Counted from the stretch's first letter, positions 49,961 through 59,587 are shown. The stretch: 64,000 nucleotides of DNA from Actinomyces urogenitalis DSM 15434 (GCF_000159035.1 NZ_DS999576.1:33148-97147), one strand, 5' to 3'. Numbers and translations: made by a program. Notes: a model not told the origin generated them from the sequence alone.

Positions 49961-52876
49961 TCAGGACTGCTGTGCCGCCGGGACGGGGGCCGCCTGGGAG
50001 GCGACCTCCTCGATCACCGAGTCGAGGGCGGCACGCACCTTCTCCAGCCCCGGCACGAAGCCGTAGACCGTGGCGGCCCCGGGTAGGACCTTCGCGGTGG
50101 AGTCCAGCTCGTGCTTGAGCATGCGAGTGAGCGTGGAGGCCGGGTCCTGTCCGAACATCGGGTGCGCACCGGAGACAGCCTCAACAACGCGCTCCCAGAC
50201 CTGGGGATCATCGATAACGTCACGCACGGTGAGGATCGGGCGCTGGGCGGCCTCCAGGGCAGGGACGGTCACAGTCCACTCGTGCAGCCCGTGACCCACC
50301 TGGACGCACTCGCCACCCGGCAGGCAGACCTCGGCGCTGGCGCCCACCGGCACCTGGAGGCTCAGGTGCAGGGTGGTCCCCTTCAGCTCCCAGGAGGTGC
50401 GGGCGGTGCCCAGAGGAAGGCGTCGCACCACACTGGCGCAGGTGAAGCCATGGCCCACCTGCGGGGCTACGCGCAGCTGGCTGCCGCCGGGGCTGACCAG
50501 CTCCAGGCCAGCCAGGTCGGTCAGCAGCCACTGGGTGACCGCACCCAGGGCGTAGTGGTTGAAGCTCGTCATCTCCCCAGGGTTGATGTCCCCGTTGGGC
50601 AGCATTGAGTCCCAGCGCTCCCAGATGGTCGTGGCGCCCATCGTGATGGGGTAGAGCCAGCTCGGGCAGCCCTTCTCCAGCACCAGACGGCAGGCCGTGG
50701 CCGCCTGGCCGCCCTTGACCAGGGCGATGGGAACCAGCGGGGTGCCCACGAAGCCGGTGGAGATACGGAAGGAGCGCAGACGCACCAGGTCCGCCAGGCG
50801 CCGGCCCGCGCTGGCCACGCGCCGCGGGGTGTCCAGCAAGTCCCAGGCCAGGGCCTGGGAGTAGACGGTGGCGCAGTCGGACATGACCATGCCGTCAGCG
50901 GTGACGTAGGCATCGAGGTAGGCCTGGCGCACCGCGGTGGCCAGCGCCTCGTAGTGGGCGGCGCGCTCGGTGTTGCCCAGGGCCTGGTAGGCGCGGGCGG
51001 TGATCTGCGCGCTGCGGGCGAAGTAGGCGGTGGCGACGACGTCGGTGTCCGCCTTGGCAGCAGCAGCGTCCTCCGGCGGGGCGTCGGGGTCGAGCCAGTC
51101 GCCGAACTGGAATCCTCCGCGCCACAGGTGGCTGGCTCCGGCGACGTCGTCGATCCCGTCAACGAAGCAGGCCATGGCCTCCACCGAGCTGGCCAGCAGG
51201 CCCAGGTCCCCGGTGGCCTCATAGGCGGCCCAGGGCACGAGCGTGATGGCGTCGCCCCAGGCGCAGGTCAGCTTGTTGCCCTCCAGGACGTTGGGGGAGA
51301 CCACCGGCAGCGCGCCGTCGGGAGTCTGGGCCCAGGCCAGGTCCTTGACCCAGGAGTCCAGGAAGGCGGAGGCGTCGTACAGGGACAGTGAGGTCGGGGC
51401 GAAGGCGCCGATGTCCCCGGTCCAGCCCAGGCGCTCGTCGCGCTGGGGGCAGTCGGTGGGCACAGTGATGAAGTTGTCGATGGTGGACCAGCGGGTGTTC
51501 TCCACCAGCTTGGTCACCAGCGGCTGGGAGGAGGAGAACCAGGCGGTGCGCTCCATGCCCGCCGAGACCACACGAGCGGTGATCGAGGCGGCCAGCGCAG
51601 CGTCGTCACCGGGGAAGCCGTCGACCTCGACGTAGCGGAAGCCGTGCTGGGTGAGGGTGGGGGCGAAGATGTCCTCGCCGCCGGACAGCGTGACGCGATC
51701 CGTCGCCTCGGCATTGCGCAGCGGCCTGGTCCCCAGCTCGCCGTGCTCCATGACCTCGGCGTGACGCAGGGTGACGACCTGGCCTGCCTCGCCGTGTGCG
51801 GCGAGGCGGACGTGGCCGGTCAGGTTCTGGCCAAAGTCCACCACCGTCTTGCCGGCGGGCGTGGTGAGGACCTCCACGGGTGCGACCTCGCCGATGACCG
51901 TGGGCAGGGGCAGGGTGGTCGGTTCCAGCGCGGCCTCGGGAAGGTCGAGCACCTCCACGGCCGTCTCGGCGGCCTGATCGCCCAGGGCGGGCAGACGCAG
52001 ATCGGTGGACTGGCCGTTGTACAGGTCGTTGGCGGTGATGTTGGAGGGGCGGGTCGCCCAGGTCGAGTCGGTGGCGATCGTGGTGCGCTCGCCACCTTCG
52101 CTGCTCAGCTCCAGCTGGGCGGCCAGCCAGAGCTGGTCACCGTAGACGCACTCCTTCATCAGCCAGGTCAGGTGCCCGCGGTACCAGCCGTTGCCCAGGA
52201 CGACGGCGAGCTCGTGCTCGCCGGGGGTCAGGGCAGAGGTGAGGTCGTGGGTTTGGGCGAGGAAGCGGCTGCGGTACTCCGTCCAGCCGGGGGCGAGCTC
52301 GTCGCTGCCGATCTTGACGCCGTCGAGGTAGGCCTCGTAGGTGCCTCCGGCGCTCAGGTGCAGCCGGGCGGCGGCCAGGGACTCGGTGACGGTGAAGCGG
52401 CGCACGAGGACGGGAGCGACGTCCGCACGCTGGTTGCCAGGGGCGGTGATCGCCTGGGCGGTCCAGTCAGTGCGCTCCAGGAGCCCTGTCTCGACGACGG
52501 CGGGCTGCGACCAGGGTGAGAAGACGCCGTCGTCCCCGGCCACGCGTACGCACCAGGTAGCGCGCTCGCGAGAGGTCAGCGGCGTGGTTGGCCAGGCCTG
52601 GAAGAGGGAGGAGGGGGAGGCGAGGGAGACCACCTCGGTCACCGGCTGGGAGCCGACGACGGCGCGGGCGATCTCGATCTCGGCGCGTGCCTGGCTCCAG
52701 CCCTGGGGCGCGCAGGGCACCTCCCAGGACAGGGACGGGGTGGCGAAGGTGCCGCCGAGGACCTCGGCGCCGGCGCGGTGGTGGTCCACGCGCAGGCGTA
52801 CGGGGGCAGCGAGGGTCCCGACGGGGTTGGAGAGCTCGGGCGCCGGGGCGTCGAGAAGAGTGGGGTGGTCAGACAT
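49961..52876 (-). CDS. GH78 alpha-L-rhamnosidase with C-terminal extension
   Basis: 971 residues from ATG 52876, preceded by GGAGGA; the frame continues to 52933 without support. Architecture follows the first GH78, with PTDCPQRDERLGWTGDI and TTIWERWDSMLPNGDIN catalytic blocks. After the final beta domain an additional segment of about 85 residues (from VIDDPQVWERVVEAV, containing many helical residues) resembles no GH78 part known to me. No signal peptide. An operator-like site at 52896-52909 lies 20 bp upstream. Confidence 0.92.
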   Translation of the reverse strand: MSDHPTLLDAPAPELSNPVGTLAAPVRLRVDHHRAGAEVLGGTFATPSLSWEVPCAPQGWSQARAEIEIARAVVGSQPVTEVVSLASPSSLFQAWPTTPLTSRERATWCVRVAGDDGVFSPWSQPAVVETGLLERTDWTAQAITAPGNQRADVAPVLVRRFTVTESLAAARLHLSAGGTYEAYLDGVKIGSDELAPGWTEYRSRFLAQTHDLTSALTPGEHELAVVLGNGWYRGHLTWLMKECVYGDQLWLAAQLELSSEGGERTTIATDSTWATRPSNITANDLYNGQSTDLRLPALGDQAAETAVEVLDLPEAALEPTTLPLPTVIGEVAPVEVLTTPAGKTVVDFGQNLTGHVRLAAHGEAGQVVTLRHAEVMEHGELGTRPLRNAEATDRVTLSGGEDIFAPTLTQHGFRYVEVDGFPGDDAALAASITARVVSAGMERTAWFSSSQPLVTKLVENTRWSTIDNFITVPTDCPQRDERLGWTGDIGAFAPTSLSLYDASAFLDSWVKDLAWAQTPDGALPVVSPNVLEGNKLTCAWGDAITLVPWAAYEATGDLGLLASSVEAMACFVDGIDDVAGASHLWRGGFQFGDWLDPDAPPEDAAAAKADTDVVATAYFARSAQITARAYQALGNTERAAHYEALATAVRQAYLDAYVTADGMVMSDCATVYSQALAWDLLDTPRRVASAGRRLADLVRLRSFRISTGFVGTPLVPIALVKGGQAATACRLVLEKGCPSWLYPITMGATTIWERWDSMLPNGDINPGEMTSFNHYALGAVTQWLLTDLAGLELVSPGGSQLRVAPQVGHGFTCASVVRRLPLGTARTSWELKGTTLHLSLQVPVGASAEVCLPGGECVQVGHGLHEWTVTVPALEAAQRPILTVRDVIDDPQVWERVVEAVSGAHPMFGQDPASTLTRMLKHELDSTAKVLPGAATVYGFVPGLEKVRAALDSVIEEVASQAAPVPAAQQS

Positions 52877-52895
52877 GGCGTCCTCCGGATCGTCC

Positions 52896-52909
52896 TTGAA
52901 CCGTTTCAT
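52896..52909. promoter_or_regulatory. LacI-type operator, site B
   Basis: TTGAACCGTTTCAT with central CG, 20 bp before the second GH78 start. Confidence 0.65.
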
Positions 52910-53050
52910 ATCGGTGTGAGGCACTGTAGGCACGTGCTTGGCGCGCTGTCAACGCTCGCGATAGGGTGGGCGTGAGCGCGGGGTGGGAGGCGTGGGGTGG
53001 GGTGAGTGTGTGCAGGGCGGTCGGGCGGATGCGTGGGCGGTGCTGGCGTC

Positions 53051-53728
53051 TTAGGCGCGCAGGCGCGAGACGGCGTCGGTCATGACGGCGGCCATATCAA
53101 CGGCCGGGTCAAGCAGCCACTCCAGCTGCACTCCTTCGATGAGTGAGGCGAGTGCCAGTGCGGTCAGATCCAGGTCGAGGTCGGCGCGGATGCGTCCTGC
53201 GGCCTGGTCTGCAGCGAGGTCGGCGCGGATCGCGGAGCGGAAGCGGTGGGTCAGGCCGACGATGTAGTCGTGTGCGGGGTGGGAGGGGTTGACTGCCTCT
53301 GCTCGCATGACGGCGTCGAGCTGGATGAGCCCGCGAATCGTGGCGTTGTGCGCCATGACCTGGGGTAGGGCGTCGAGGAAACCGTGCTGGGCGAAGAGCT
53401 CGGCCCGCCAGCTGGCCTCAAGCTTTTCTCGGCGGGTCAGGACGGCCTGGAGGATGGCGTCCTTGGTGCCGAAGTGGTGGCGCAGCAGGGTGTGGCTGAC
53501 GCCGACTGCCTCAGCGATCTGGCGCAGTGAGAGCCCTTGGAACCCTTGATCGGCGAAGACCTGCATGGCGGCGTCGACGATCTCGGCGCGCCGTCGCTCC
53601 CCGTTGGCGTAGCGGGTGCGCCCGTCTGGGGTGGCGATGGGGGAGGGGGTGGGCTGGAGAGCGGGTGCTGTCTGCGCGGAGGGCTGCCCTGCGGTGGGGG
53701 TGTGCCTCGGTGATGGTGTGCTTGGCAT
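53051..53728 (-). CDS. TetR-family regulator
   Basis: 225 residues from ATG 53728, with GAGCGAGG upstream. A Pro/Thr-rich leader precedes the HTH: RRRAEIVDAAMQVFADQGFQGLSLRQIAEAVGVSHTLLRHHFGTKDAIL. The C-terminal helical domain is a ligand pocket of unknown specificity. It is divergent from the symporter/GH1 operon across a 50-bp dyad, so it is the likely repressor of both directions, probably relieved by a beta-glucoside. Confidence 0.9.
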   Translation of the reverse strand: MPSTPSPRHTPTAGQPSAQTAPALQPTPSPIATPDGRTRYANGERRRAEIVDAAMQVFADQGFQGLSLRQIAEAVGVSHTLLRHHFGTKDAILQAVLTRREKLEASWRAELFAQHGFLDALPQVMAHNATIRGLIQLDAVMRAEAVNPSHPAHDYIVGLTHRFRSAIRADLAADQAAGRIRADLDLDLTALALASLIEGVQLEWLLDPAVDMAAVMTDAVSRLRA

Positions 53729-53766
53729 GGTCCTCGCTCCCTGTCTGGAACAGTCTAGCGAGTGAG

Positions 53767-53816
53767 ACATGTTCCACTCTGGTTGAGATGTAGATCTCGA
53801 CCAAAGTGGAACATGT
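53767..53816. promoter_or_regulatory. TetR operator dyad
   Basis: Two 23-bp arms (53767-53789 and 53794-53816) are inverted with two mismatches; outer ACATGTTCCACT/AGTGGAACATGT is perfect. A TATGGT -10-like box follows at 53821. Confidence 0.85.
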
Positions 53817-53895
53817 TGTGTATGGTGTGGGCACGCAGCGACCGCTGCGCCCACCAGCCGGCCATAAGCCGGCCTCCTCATCTCAAGGACGATCG

Positions 53896-55239
53896 ATGAG
53901 CACCACTTCCGCACCCCGCCCGGACGACGTCGCCGACGACGTCGCTCCCGCCGTCGTTGATACCCAGGCTTCCCAGGACGCCCCGGACTCCCTGGACGCC
54001 GAGTACCAGGCCATCACCCGTAAGTTCGGCAGCCCCAAGCGCACGGTCTGGCTGGTCCTGATCGCCGCCATCGGTGGTTACATCATGATGATGGGCATGG
54101 GGACGGCGTTCCAGCTGCGCCTGTCCGTCATTGACAAGGACCTGGCGACCCTCGTCTACTCGCGGGCCACTTCGCTGTCCGCCCTGCTCATGCTGGCCGT
54201 CGTGCCCATCGTCGGAGCGCTGTCTGACCGCACAATCTCGCGCTTCGGACGCCGTCGGCCCTGGATGCTGGGTGGCTACCTCGTCGCGCTGGCCTGCTTC
54301 TGGCTCATCGGCACCTCGACCTCGTCGCTGGTGAGCATCGTGGCCTACATCATCGGTATCGCTGCCGCCCAGGCGGGATTCAACGCCTACTCCACCATCC
54401 CGGTCGAGGGGATCCCCGGGAATATGCGTGCTCGCGTCATGGGGGTCATGGGCCTGTGCGGCGCGCTGGCCATGAGTGCCGGCTCCTACCTGGCTGGCGC
54501 CCTGGTCAAGGTCAGCTCGGTGGCCCTGATGACCGTGCCGGCCGTCCTGGCCCTGGTGCTTGCGCTGCCCCTGTTCCTGCTCTACAAGGACCCGCAGCAC
54601 ACCCGCGAGGAGATCCCCTCCGGCGGCATGCTCTCCATGTTCACCCATATGTTCGTCAACCCCGTCAAGCACCCGGCCTTCGCCTGGGTGTGGGTCTCCC
54701 GCTTCCTTGCCGGCTCGGCGATGGCGGCCTTCCTAGGGTTCTTCGTTCTCTACCTCATCGTCGGGCTCGGCAACGACCCCGCCTCCGCCGGTGCTATCGC
54801 CGGGCGCCTGTCCCTGATGAGCGCCCCGGTCTCGATCATCGTCTTCACCGGATCGGGCTGGATCGCGGACAAGCTGGGCATGCTCAAGCCGCTGGTTGCC
54901 CTGGCCTCAGTCATTATGGGCGTCGCCCTCGTCATCGCGGCGACCTCGGACTCCCTGACCGGTTTCACCGTGGCCTGGATGCTCTTCGCTGTCGGCCAGC
55001 CGATGTACCTCACGGTGGACCTGGCCCTGTGCGCCAAGGTGCTGCCCAGCGAGGCTGACGCGGGCAAGGACATGGCCGTCTTCGGTCTGGCCCTCAACCT
55101 CGGCAACGTGCTGGTCCCGGCGATCGCCCCGACCCTGCTGGGGCCGGACTCCACCAACTACCCGCTCCTGTGGGGCGTGGGCACCGGCTTCTGCGTCCTG
55201 GCGGCGCTCATCATGCCGCTGGTCAAGGGCGTGAAGTAG
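53896..55239 (+). CDS. MFS/GPH-type glycoside symporter
   Basis: 447 residues from ATG 53896, with AAGGAC upstream. After a 55-residue acidic cytosolic leader come 12 membrane helices. SDRTISRFGRRRPWM is the characteristic loop 2-3 motif and a long central loop lies near 215. The pattern fits sugar/cation symporters that import glycosides. It is followed by the GH1 gene, so imported beta-glucosides are probably cleaved inside the cell. Confidence 0.88.
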   Translation: MSTTSAPRPDDVADDVAPAVVDTQASQDAPDSLDAEYQAITRKFGSPKRTVWLVLIAAIGGYIMMMGMGTAFQLRLSVIDKDLATLVYSRATSLSALLMLAVVPIVGALSDRTISRFGRRRPWMLGGYLVALACFWLIGTSTSSLVSIVAYIIGIAAAQAGFNAYSTIPVEGIPGNMRARVMGVMGLCGALAMSAGSYLAGALVKVSSVALMTVPAVLALVLALPLFLLYKDPQHTREEIPSGGMLSMFTHMFVNPVKHPAFAWVWVSRFLAGSAMAAFLGFFVLYLIVGLGNDPASAGAIAGRLSLMSAPVSIIVFTGSGWIADKLGMLKPLVALASVIMGVALVIAATSDSLTGFTVAWMLFAVGQPMYLTVDLALCAKVLPSEADAGKDMAVFGLALNLGNVLVPAIAPTLLGPDSTNYPLLWGVGTGFCVLAALIMPLVKGVK

Positions 55240-55338
55240 GTAGGTAGCGGGCCGCGGGTGCGCCGTCGCCAGTTCCTGGTGGTGAGCCGGCAGCCATCTG
55301 CCACTGGTAACAATGAAGGACATGAAAGGACAGATCCT

Positions 55339-56619
55339 GTGACAACAGCTTCGGCGCCCCAGGCGGCAGCCGCTCCCGTCTTCCCCGAGGGCTTCTTGTG
55401 GGGGACGGCCACGGCCTCCCACCAGGTTGAGGGTGGCAACACCAACAATGACGTCTGGCTCTACGAGCACGTCAGGCCCACGATGTACGCCGAGTCGTCC
55501 GGTGATGCCTGCGACCACTACCACCGCTATCGCCAGGACATCGCGCTGCTGGCCTCCCTGGGGCTGAACTCCTACCGCTTCTCCCTGGAGTGGAGCCGTA
55601 TCGAGCCGGCAGAGGGTGAGTTCTCCGAGGTTGCTCTGGAGCACTACCGTGACATGCTGCGTGCCTGCCACGAGCACGGGCTGACCCCGCTGGTGACCTA
55701 CCACCACTTCACCTCCCCGCAGTGGCTCATTGCCCGCGGTGGTTGGGAAGACGAGGAGACCCCACGGCTCTTCGCTCGCTTCGCCCGCAAGGTGACGCAG
55801 GAGCTGGGCGACCTGTTCGACATTGCCTGCACCATGAACGAGCCCAACCTTGCTGTGCTTCTGGGGGAGCTGGGCCTGGCTGAGCGCGACGGTGTCGACC
55901 GCGAGAAGAACCCAACCTGGGTCGGCGCTGGCAAGGCGCTGGGGATCCCGGCGAGCAAGGTGGCGGGCTTCCAGCTGGCGGCCACGGAGAAGGCCTTTGA
56001 GATCAAGTGCGCTGCCCACAAGGCGGCCGTCGCGGAGATCAAGGAGGTCAAGCCCTCGATGAAGGTGGGCTGGACGCTGGCCAACACCGACTTCCACGCC
56101 GCCCCGGGGGGCGAGGAGCGCGTGAGGCGCCTGGTCGAGGAGAGCAACCTGCGCTACCTGCGGGTCAGCGAGGGGGACGACTTCGTGGGGCTGCAGACCT
56201 ACAACCGAACGGTGCTGGGGCCGGACGGCCCGGTGCCGCCGGCGCCGGACGCCGTGGTCAACCCGCAGGGCGAGGAGATCTGGCCCTGGGCGATCGGCGC
56301 CGTCGTCCGCCAGGCCTGGGAGACCGTCAAGGTCCCGATCATCGTCACCGAGAACGGGCTCAACACTGAGGATGACTCCCAGCGGGTGGACTTCCTGCGC
56401 ACGGCGATCACGGAGGTCGGCAAGGCGATTGCTGACGGGGTGCCGATCTCGGGCTACATGTGCTGGTCCGCCATGGACAACTTCGAGTGGGTCTTCGGTT
56501 ATGGTCCCAAGTTCGGCATCATCGCCGTGGATCGACAGACTCAGGAACGGACGCCCAAGGCGTCGGCTCGCGTGCTGGGGGAGATCGCGCGGTCCAACGG
56601 TGCGGTTCTCGCTGACTGA
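55339..56619 (+). CDS. GH1 beta-glucosidase
   Basis: 426 residues from GTG 55339, preceded by GAAAGGA. FLWGTATASHQVEGG, the acid/base Glu in CTMNEPN (near 170) and the nucleophile Glu in IIVTENGL (near 338) are complete. WSAMDNFEWVFGYGPKFGI is the C-terminal aglycone-side loop. It has no signal peptide. The product of rhamnosidase action on rutinosides or similar would be a beta-glucoside, so it may act downstream of the GH78 enzymes (inference). Confidence 0.94.
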   Translation: MTTASAPQAAAAPVFPEGFLWGTATASHQVEGGNTNNDVWLYEHVRPTMYAESSGDACDHYHRYRQDIALLASLGLNSYRFSLEWSRIEPAEGEFSEVALEHYRDMLRACHEHGLTPLVTYHHFTSPQWLIARGGWEDEETPRLFARFARKVTQELGDLFDIACTMNEPNLAVLLGELGLAERDGVDREKNPTWVGAGKALGIPASKVAGFQLAATEKAFEIKCAAHKAAVAEIKEVKPSMKVGWTLANTDFHAAPGGEERVRRLVEESNLRYLRVSEGDDFVGLQTYNRTVLGPDGPVPPAPDAVVNPQGEEIWPWAIGAVVRQAWETVKVPIIVTENGLNTEDDSQRVDFLRTAITEVGKAIADGVPISGYMCWSAMDNFEWVFGYGPKFGIIAVDRQTQERTPKASARVLGEIARSNGAVLAD

Positions 56620-56642
56620 GCCGGCTGATCGGGCTGCTGGAG

Positions 56643-56680
56643 GCGACGCGGCGCGGGTGGCCACACCTGCGCCGCGTCGC
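56643..56680 (+). terminator. GH1 operon terminator
   Basis: A 12-bp perfect stem (GCGACGCGGCGC and its complement) has a 14-nt loop, 24 bases after the stop. Confidence 0.8.
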
Positions 56681-56738
56681 TTGAGGTTGAGGCCGTCTGT
56701 GCTTGGCAGCCGTGGTTCTGTTGCCGTCCCCCTGCCGC

Positions 56739-56811
56739 GTCGCTTTAGGTGGTGAACAGTCGGGTCCCATGCTCCCAGCGCCTGGATCGACTGTTATGGG
56801 CCTGAAGCGAC
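56739..56811. repeat. Two-stem hairpin repeat, unit 1
   Basis: Outer 11-bp stem GTCGCTTTAGG/CCTGAAGCGAC (one T-G pair), internal loop, inner 8-bp stem AACAGTCG/CGACTGTT (56755-56762 with 56788-56795) and a 25-nt variable loop. Unit 2 lies 116 bp downstream. Apart from these units the gap 56620-57104 has no gene. Confidence 0.85.
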
Positions 56812-56854
56812 GGTGGGGTGCGGTCCGGGACTTGGGACTGTGACGTGTTGTGGA

Positions 56855-56928
56855 GTCGCTTTAGGCGGTGAACAGTCGGTTCGGTGGTGAGTAGTGGGGG
56901 TGGTCGACTGTTATGGGCCTAAAGCGAC
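56855..56928. repeat. Two-stem hairpin repeat, unit 2
   Basis: The same architecture with a 12-bp outer stem GTCGCTTTAGGC/GCCTAAAGCGAC, the same inner stem (56871-56878 with 56905-56912) and a different 26-nt loop. Confidence 0.85.
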
Positions 56929-57037
56929 GAACATACGGCGCCGGGGTGTGGGCGGCGACCCTGGCGGCTCAGTGCGGCAGTAGCGCCACGCGGAGGGATT
57001 TAGGTCCTTGTTTGTTGGAGGCTGTTGGTCTCGAGCG

Positions 57038-57051
57038 TTAAACCGTTTCAA
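57038..57051. promoter_or_regulatory. LacI-type operator, site C
   Basis: TTAAACCGTTTCAA with central CG, 53 bp before the third rhamnosidase-like gene. Confidence 0.65.
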
Positions 57052-57104
57052 TTTCTGTGGCGTTCCTCCTACCTTTCCCCGCAATCCCGCGGCATATTCC
57101 AGGC

Positions 57105-59420
57105 ATGGCACCTGAAGACAACGCTGTCGCTGTACCGGGACCTCGCACGTCCTCCACCTCGACTTCTACCTCCAGCTCTACCTCCTCTGCCTTCTCCACC
57201 GCTGCCCACGCCCCCATGGACCCGACCTCCTGGACCAGTCCGCAGCAGGTGCTGGCGGCCTTCCGCGAGCACTCCGCCGATCCTTATCCTGACCGCATCG
57301 AGCCAGACCACATCGAGCCAGACAGTCTCGGCACCGACCACCTCGCACAGCAGGATTCCCACCAGGACGCGGTGACCTGGCTGTACCACCCGGCCGATTA
57401 TCCGGCCGCGCTCCTGCACGCCATCGTCATGCGCGGGCGCGCCGCAGCCACCAACGTTGACTACGCCGACACCTACCGCCGTCCCAGCCCAGTCCTGCAC
57501 CTGCGCTGCCACGCAGACCACCTGCGCCTGCTGGCTCACGGGGACCTGGAGCCCGCGGAGGGGACGACGGCGACTCTGGGCCAGGACGGCTGGTGGGAGC
57601 TGCGCGGCCACGGCGTGCTCGGCGCGCGGCTCACGGCGCCGCTGGCGGCCGACGGCACGAGCGAGGGAGCAGCCGTCGGCCTGGATGGCCGCGCCGTGCA
57701 GGCAGAGGCCCGGGGCATTGAGCTGAGCACCGACGCCACGAACTGGCTCGCCCCACGCTGCGAGCATGGCGCGCTCCTGCCCGTCCACCTGGCCCAGGAG
57801 CCCACCGTGCTCCTGCATCCCACCCAGCGCGCCGACGGCGTGTGGGACCTGGGGACCCAGGCGCTGGGCTGGCCAGTCATCGAGCTGGCCGGGGTAGGGA
57901 CCGTACAGCCTGGCAGTGACACAGGCGCGGCAGTCACCCTCGGCGTGGGGGAGTCTGTGGCCGAGTCCGGCTACGATCCCGAGGTCGCAGAGAACCGGAC
58001 CGACCTCGTCCCTCGTGCTGGTGGTGGATGGACGACGGCGCAGGCAGTGGCCGGCCGCTATCTGCGCCTTAGCGGAGAAGCGGTCGGGCAGGCCCGCCTG
58101 ATCGGCTTCGAGGCGATGATTCACCCGGTCGCCCGGCGCGGTGCCTTCCTCAGCTCCGACCCCGTCCTCAATGAGATCTGGGACCGAGCTGCCCTGACCC
58201 TGCGCCTGTGCACCCAGCGCCTGGTCATTGACGGGATCAAGCGCGACCGCATGCCGTGGGCTGGTGACCAGGCCCTCAACACCCTGGCCAACGCCTACGC
58301 GCTGGGGGAGGGGCAGGTGGTCCTCGACGGCCTGCGCGCACTCGGCTCGCCCAGCGACGGCCTGGTCAACGGAACGCTCACCTACTCCCTGTGGTGGATG
58401 GTCAACGCCGCAGAGGCCCGGCGCTACCTCGGCTTGGATGACGCCCTGGACGAGCTCGCCCAGGGGGCCGAGGACCTGCTGGAGCGTCTGTCCGCCCGGA
58501 TCGACCCGGCCAGTGGGGTCCTGCGCGGTGACACGAGCGAGGAGCCGACCTGGGTCTTCGTCGACTGGGGCTATGAGGTAGCTCGCGACGCCCTGCCCAC
58601 CTCCCTGCAGCTGCTGTGGTACTGGGCGCTGCGCTGCGTGATCGCCCTCCAGCGCGAGGCGGGTGGGCGTCACCTCTCACGCGCCGAGCACTGGCAGGGG
58701 GTGTCCGAGCGCGTCGCCTCGACCCTACGCGAGCGCGGGTGGGACGCGCAGGCAGGGGCGTGGGCGGACTACCTGGACCTCCCGGGTGACGGCCAGGGAG
58801 GAACGCCGACCGCCTACCCCCAGCTCCTCGCGCTGTTGTCCGGGATCACGCCGGCTGTTGGCCCTCACGAGGCGGCGGGCCCGGTCCAGGGCGGACAGGC
58901 CGACGGCGTCGGCGGCGTCGAAGGCAGTGTGGCGGCGGGAACGGTGGCGGCCCGGCTGGCCCCCTCCCAGACCCACACCCCCTTCATGCGTGGGATGGCG
59001 CTGCGGGCGCTACATACCCAAGGGCTGGACGAGCGGGTGGTCACTCACCTGCGCCAGGCCTGGGGAACGATGCTGCACGAGGAGACCTCCACCTTCTGGG
59101 AGGAGTTCCCCGGCGCCGGTCCCACCCCGTGGTCCATGTACGGCCGCCCCTTCGGCAAGAGCCTGTGCCACGCCTGGTCCTCCGGCCCAGCCACGCTGCT
59201 TCCCCAGGCAGTCCTCGGCCTGGAGCCGACGGCGGCCGGGTGGCGCGAGGTCCGCATCGCGCCGTCGCTGGGGGACCTGAGCTGGGCGGCTGCCGTGGTG
59301 CCCACCCCGGCCGGGGACCTCGCCGTCGTCGCAGCAGGGGGCCAGGTGCGAGCCTGGCTGTCCGAGGGCGTGGAGCTGAGTGCGGATAGCGTCGCAGATA
59401 TCGAGGTCCTGCGCTCGTGA
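57105..59420 (+). CDS. GH78-like alpha-L-rhamnosidase, short form
   Basis: 771 residues from ATG 57105. A Ser/Thr repeat leader (residues about 14-32) is followed by beta domains and a catalytic (alpha/alpha)6 domain. The catalytic blocks are the diverged LVIDGIKRDRMPWAGD, in place of CPQRDERLGWTGD, and FWEEFPG with FGKSLCHAWSSGP. This is the pattern of the shorter GH78-type enzymes with an altered acid motif. A low-complexity Gly/Ala loop interrupts the catalytic domain near 590. ATG 57216 is a possible later start that removes the Ser/Thr leader. Cytosolic. Confidence 0.8.
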   Translation: MAPEDNAVAVPGPRTSSTSTSTSSSTSSAFSTAAHAPMDPTSWTSPQQVLAAFREHSADPYPDRIEPDHIEPDSLGTDHLAQQDSHQDAVTWLYHPADYPAALLHAIVMRGRAAATNVDYADTYRRPSPVLHLRCHADHLRLLAHGDLEPAEGTTATLGQDGWWELRGHGVLGARLTAPLAADGTSEGAAVGLDGRAVQAEARGIELSTDATNWLAPRCEHGALLPVHLAQEPTVLLHPTQRADGVWDLGTQALGWPVIELAGVGTVQPGSDTGAAVTLGVGESVAESGYDPEVAENRTDLVPRAGGGWTTAQAVAGRYLRLSGEAVGQARLIGFEAMIHPVARRGAFLSSDPVLNEIWDRAALTLRLCTQRLVIDGIKRDRMPWAGDQALNTLANAYALGEGQVVLDGLRALGSPSDGLVNGTLTYSLWWMVNAAEARRYLGLDDALDELAQGAEDLLERLSARIDPASGVLRGDTSEEPTWVFVDWGYEVARDALPTSLQLLWYWALRCVIALQREAGGRHLSRAEHWQGVSERVASTLRERGWDAQAGAWADYLDLPGDGQGGTPTAYPQLLALLSGITPAVGPHEAAGPVQGGQADGVGGVEGSVAAGTVAARLAPSQTHTPFMRGMALRALHTQGLDERVVTHLRQAWGTMLHEETSTFWEEFPGAGPTPWSMYGRPFGKSLCHAWSSGPATLLPQAVLGLEPTAAGWREVRIAPSLGDLSWAAAVVPTPAGDLAVVAAGGQVRAWLSEGVELSADSVADIEVLRS

Positions 59421-59500
59421 GCGCGAGGCCAGCAGGCTGAACCGCTGGGAGGCCGAGGGAGACCGAGCCGGTCCCCTTGGCCGCTGAGGGCTCCTGGCAG

Positions 59501-59548
59501 GCGGGCGCCGTCGGTCACCAGGTACTGCTGGTGGCCGACGGCGCCCGC
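59501..59548. terminator. Bidirectional terminator
   Basis: A 20-bp stem with one T-G pair (59501-59520 with 59529-59548) and an 8-nt loop lies between convergent glycosidase genes. Confidence 0.9.
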
Positions 59549-59587
59549 GTCCGTCGCCAGTGGCCGTCACCTCATCGGTGGCCTACC

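Noticed and set aside
54907-56664. Long minus-strand ORF (585 codons) opposite GH1
   Set aside because: High-GC shadow frame; the GH1 frame has complete catalytic motifs.
57069-58673. Long minus-strand ORF (534 codons) opposite the GH78-like gene
   Set aside because: Shadow frame without domain content.
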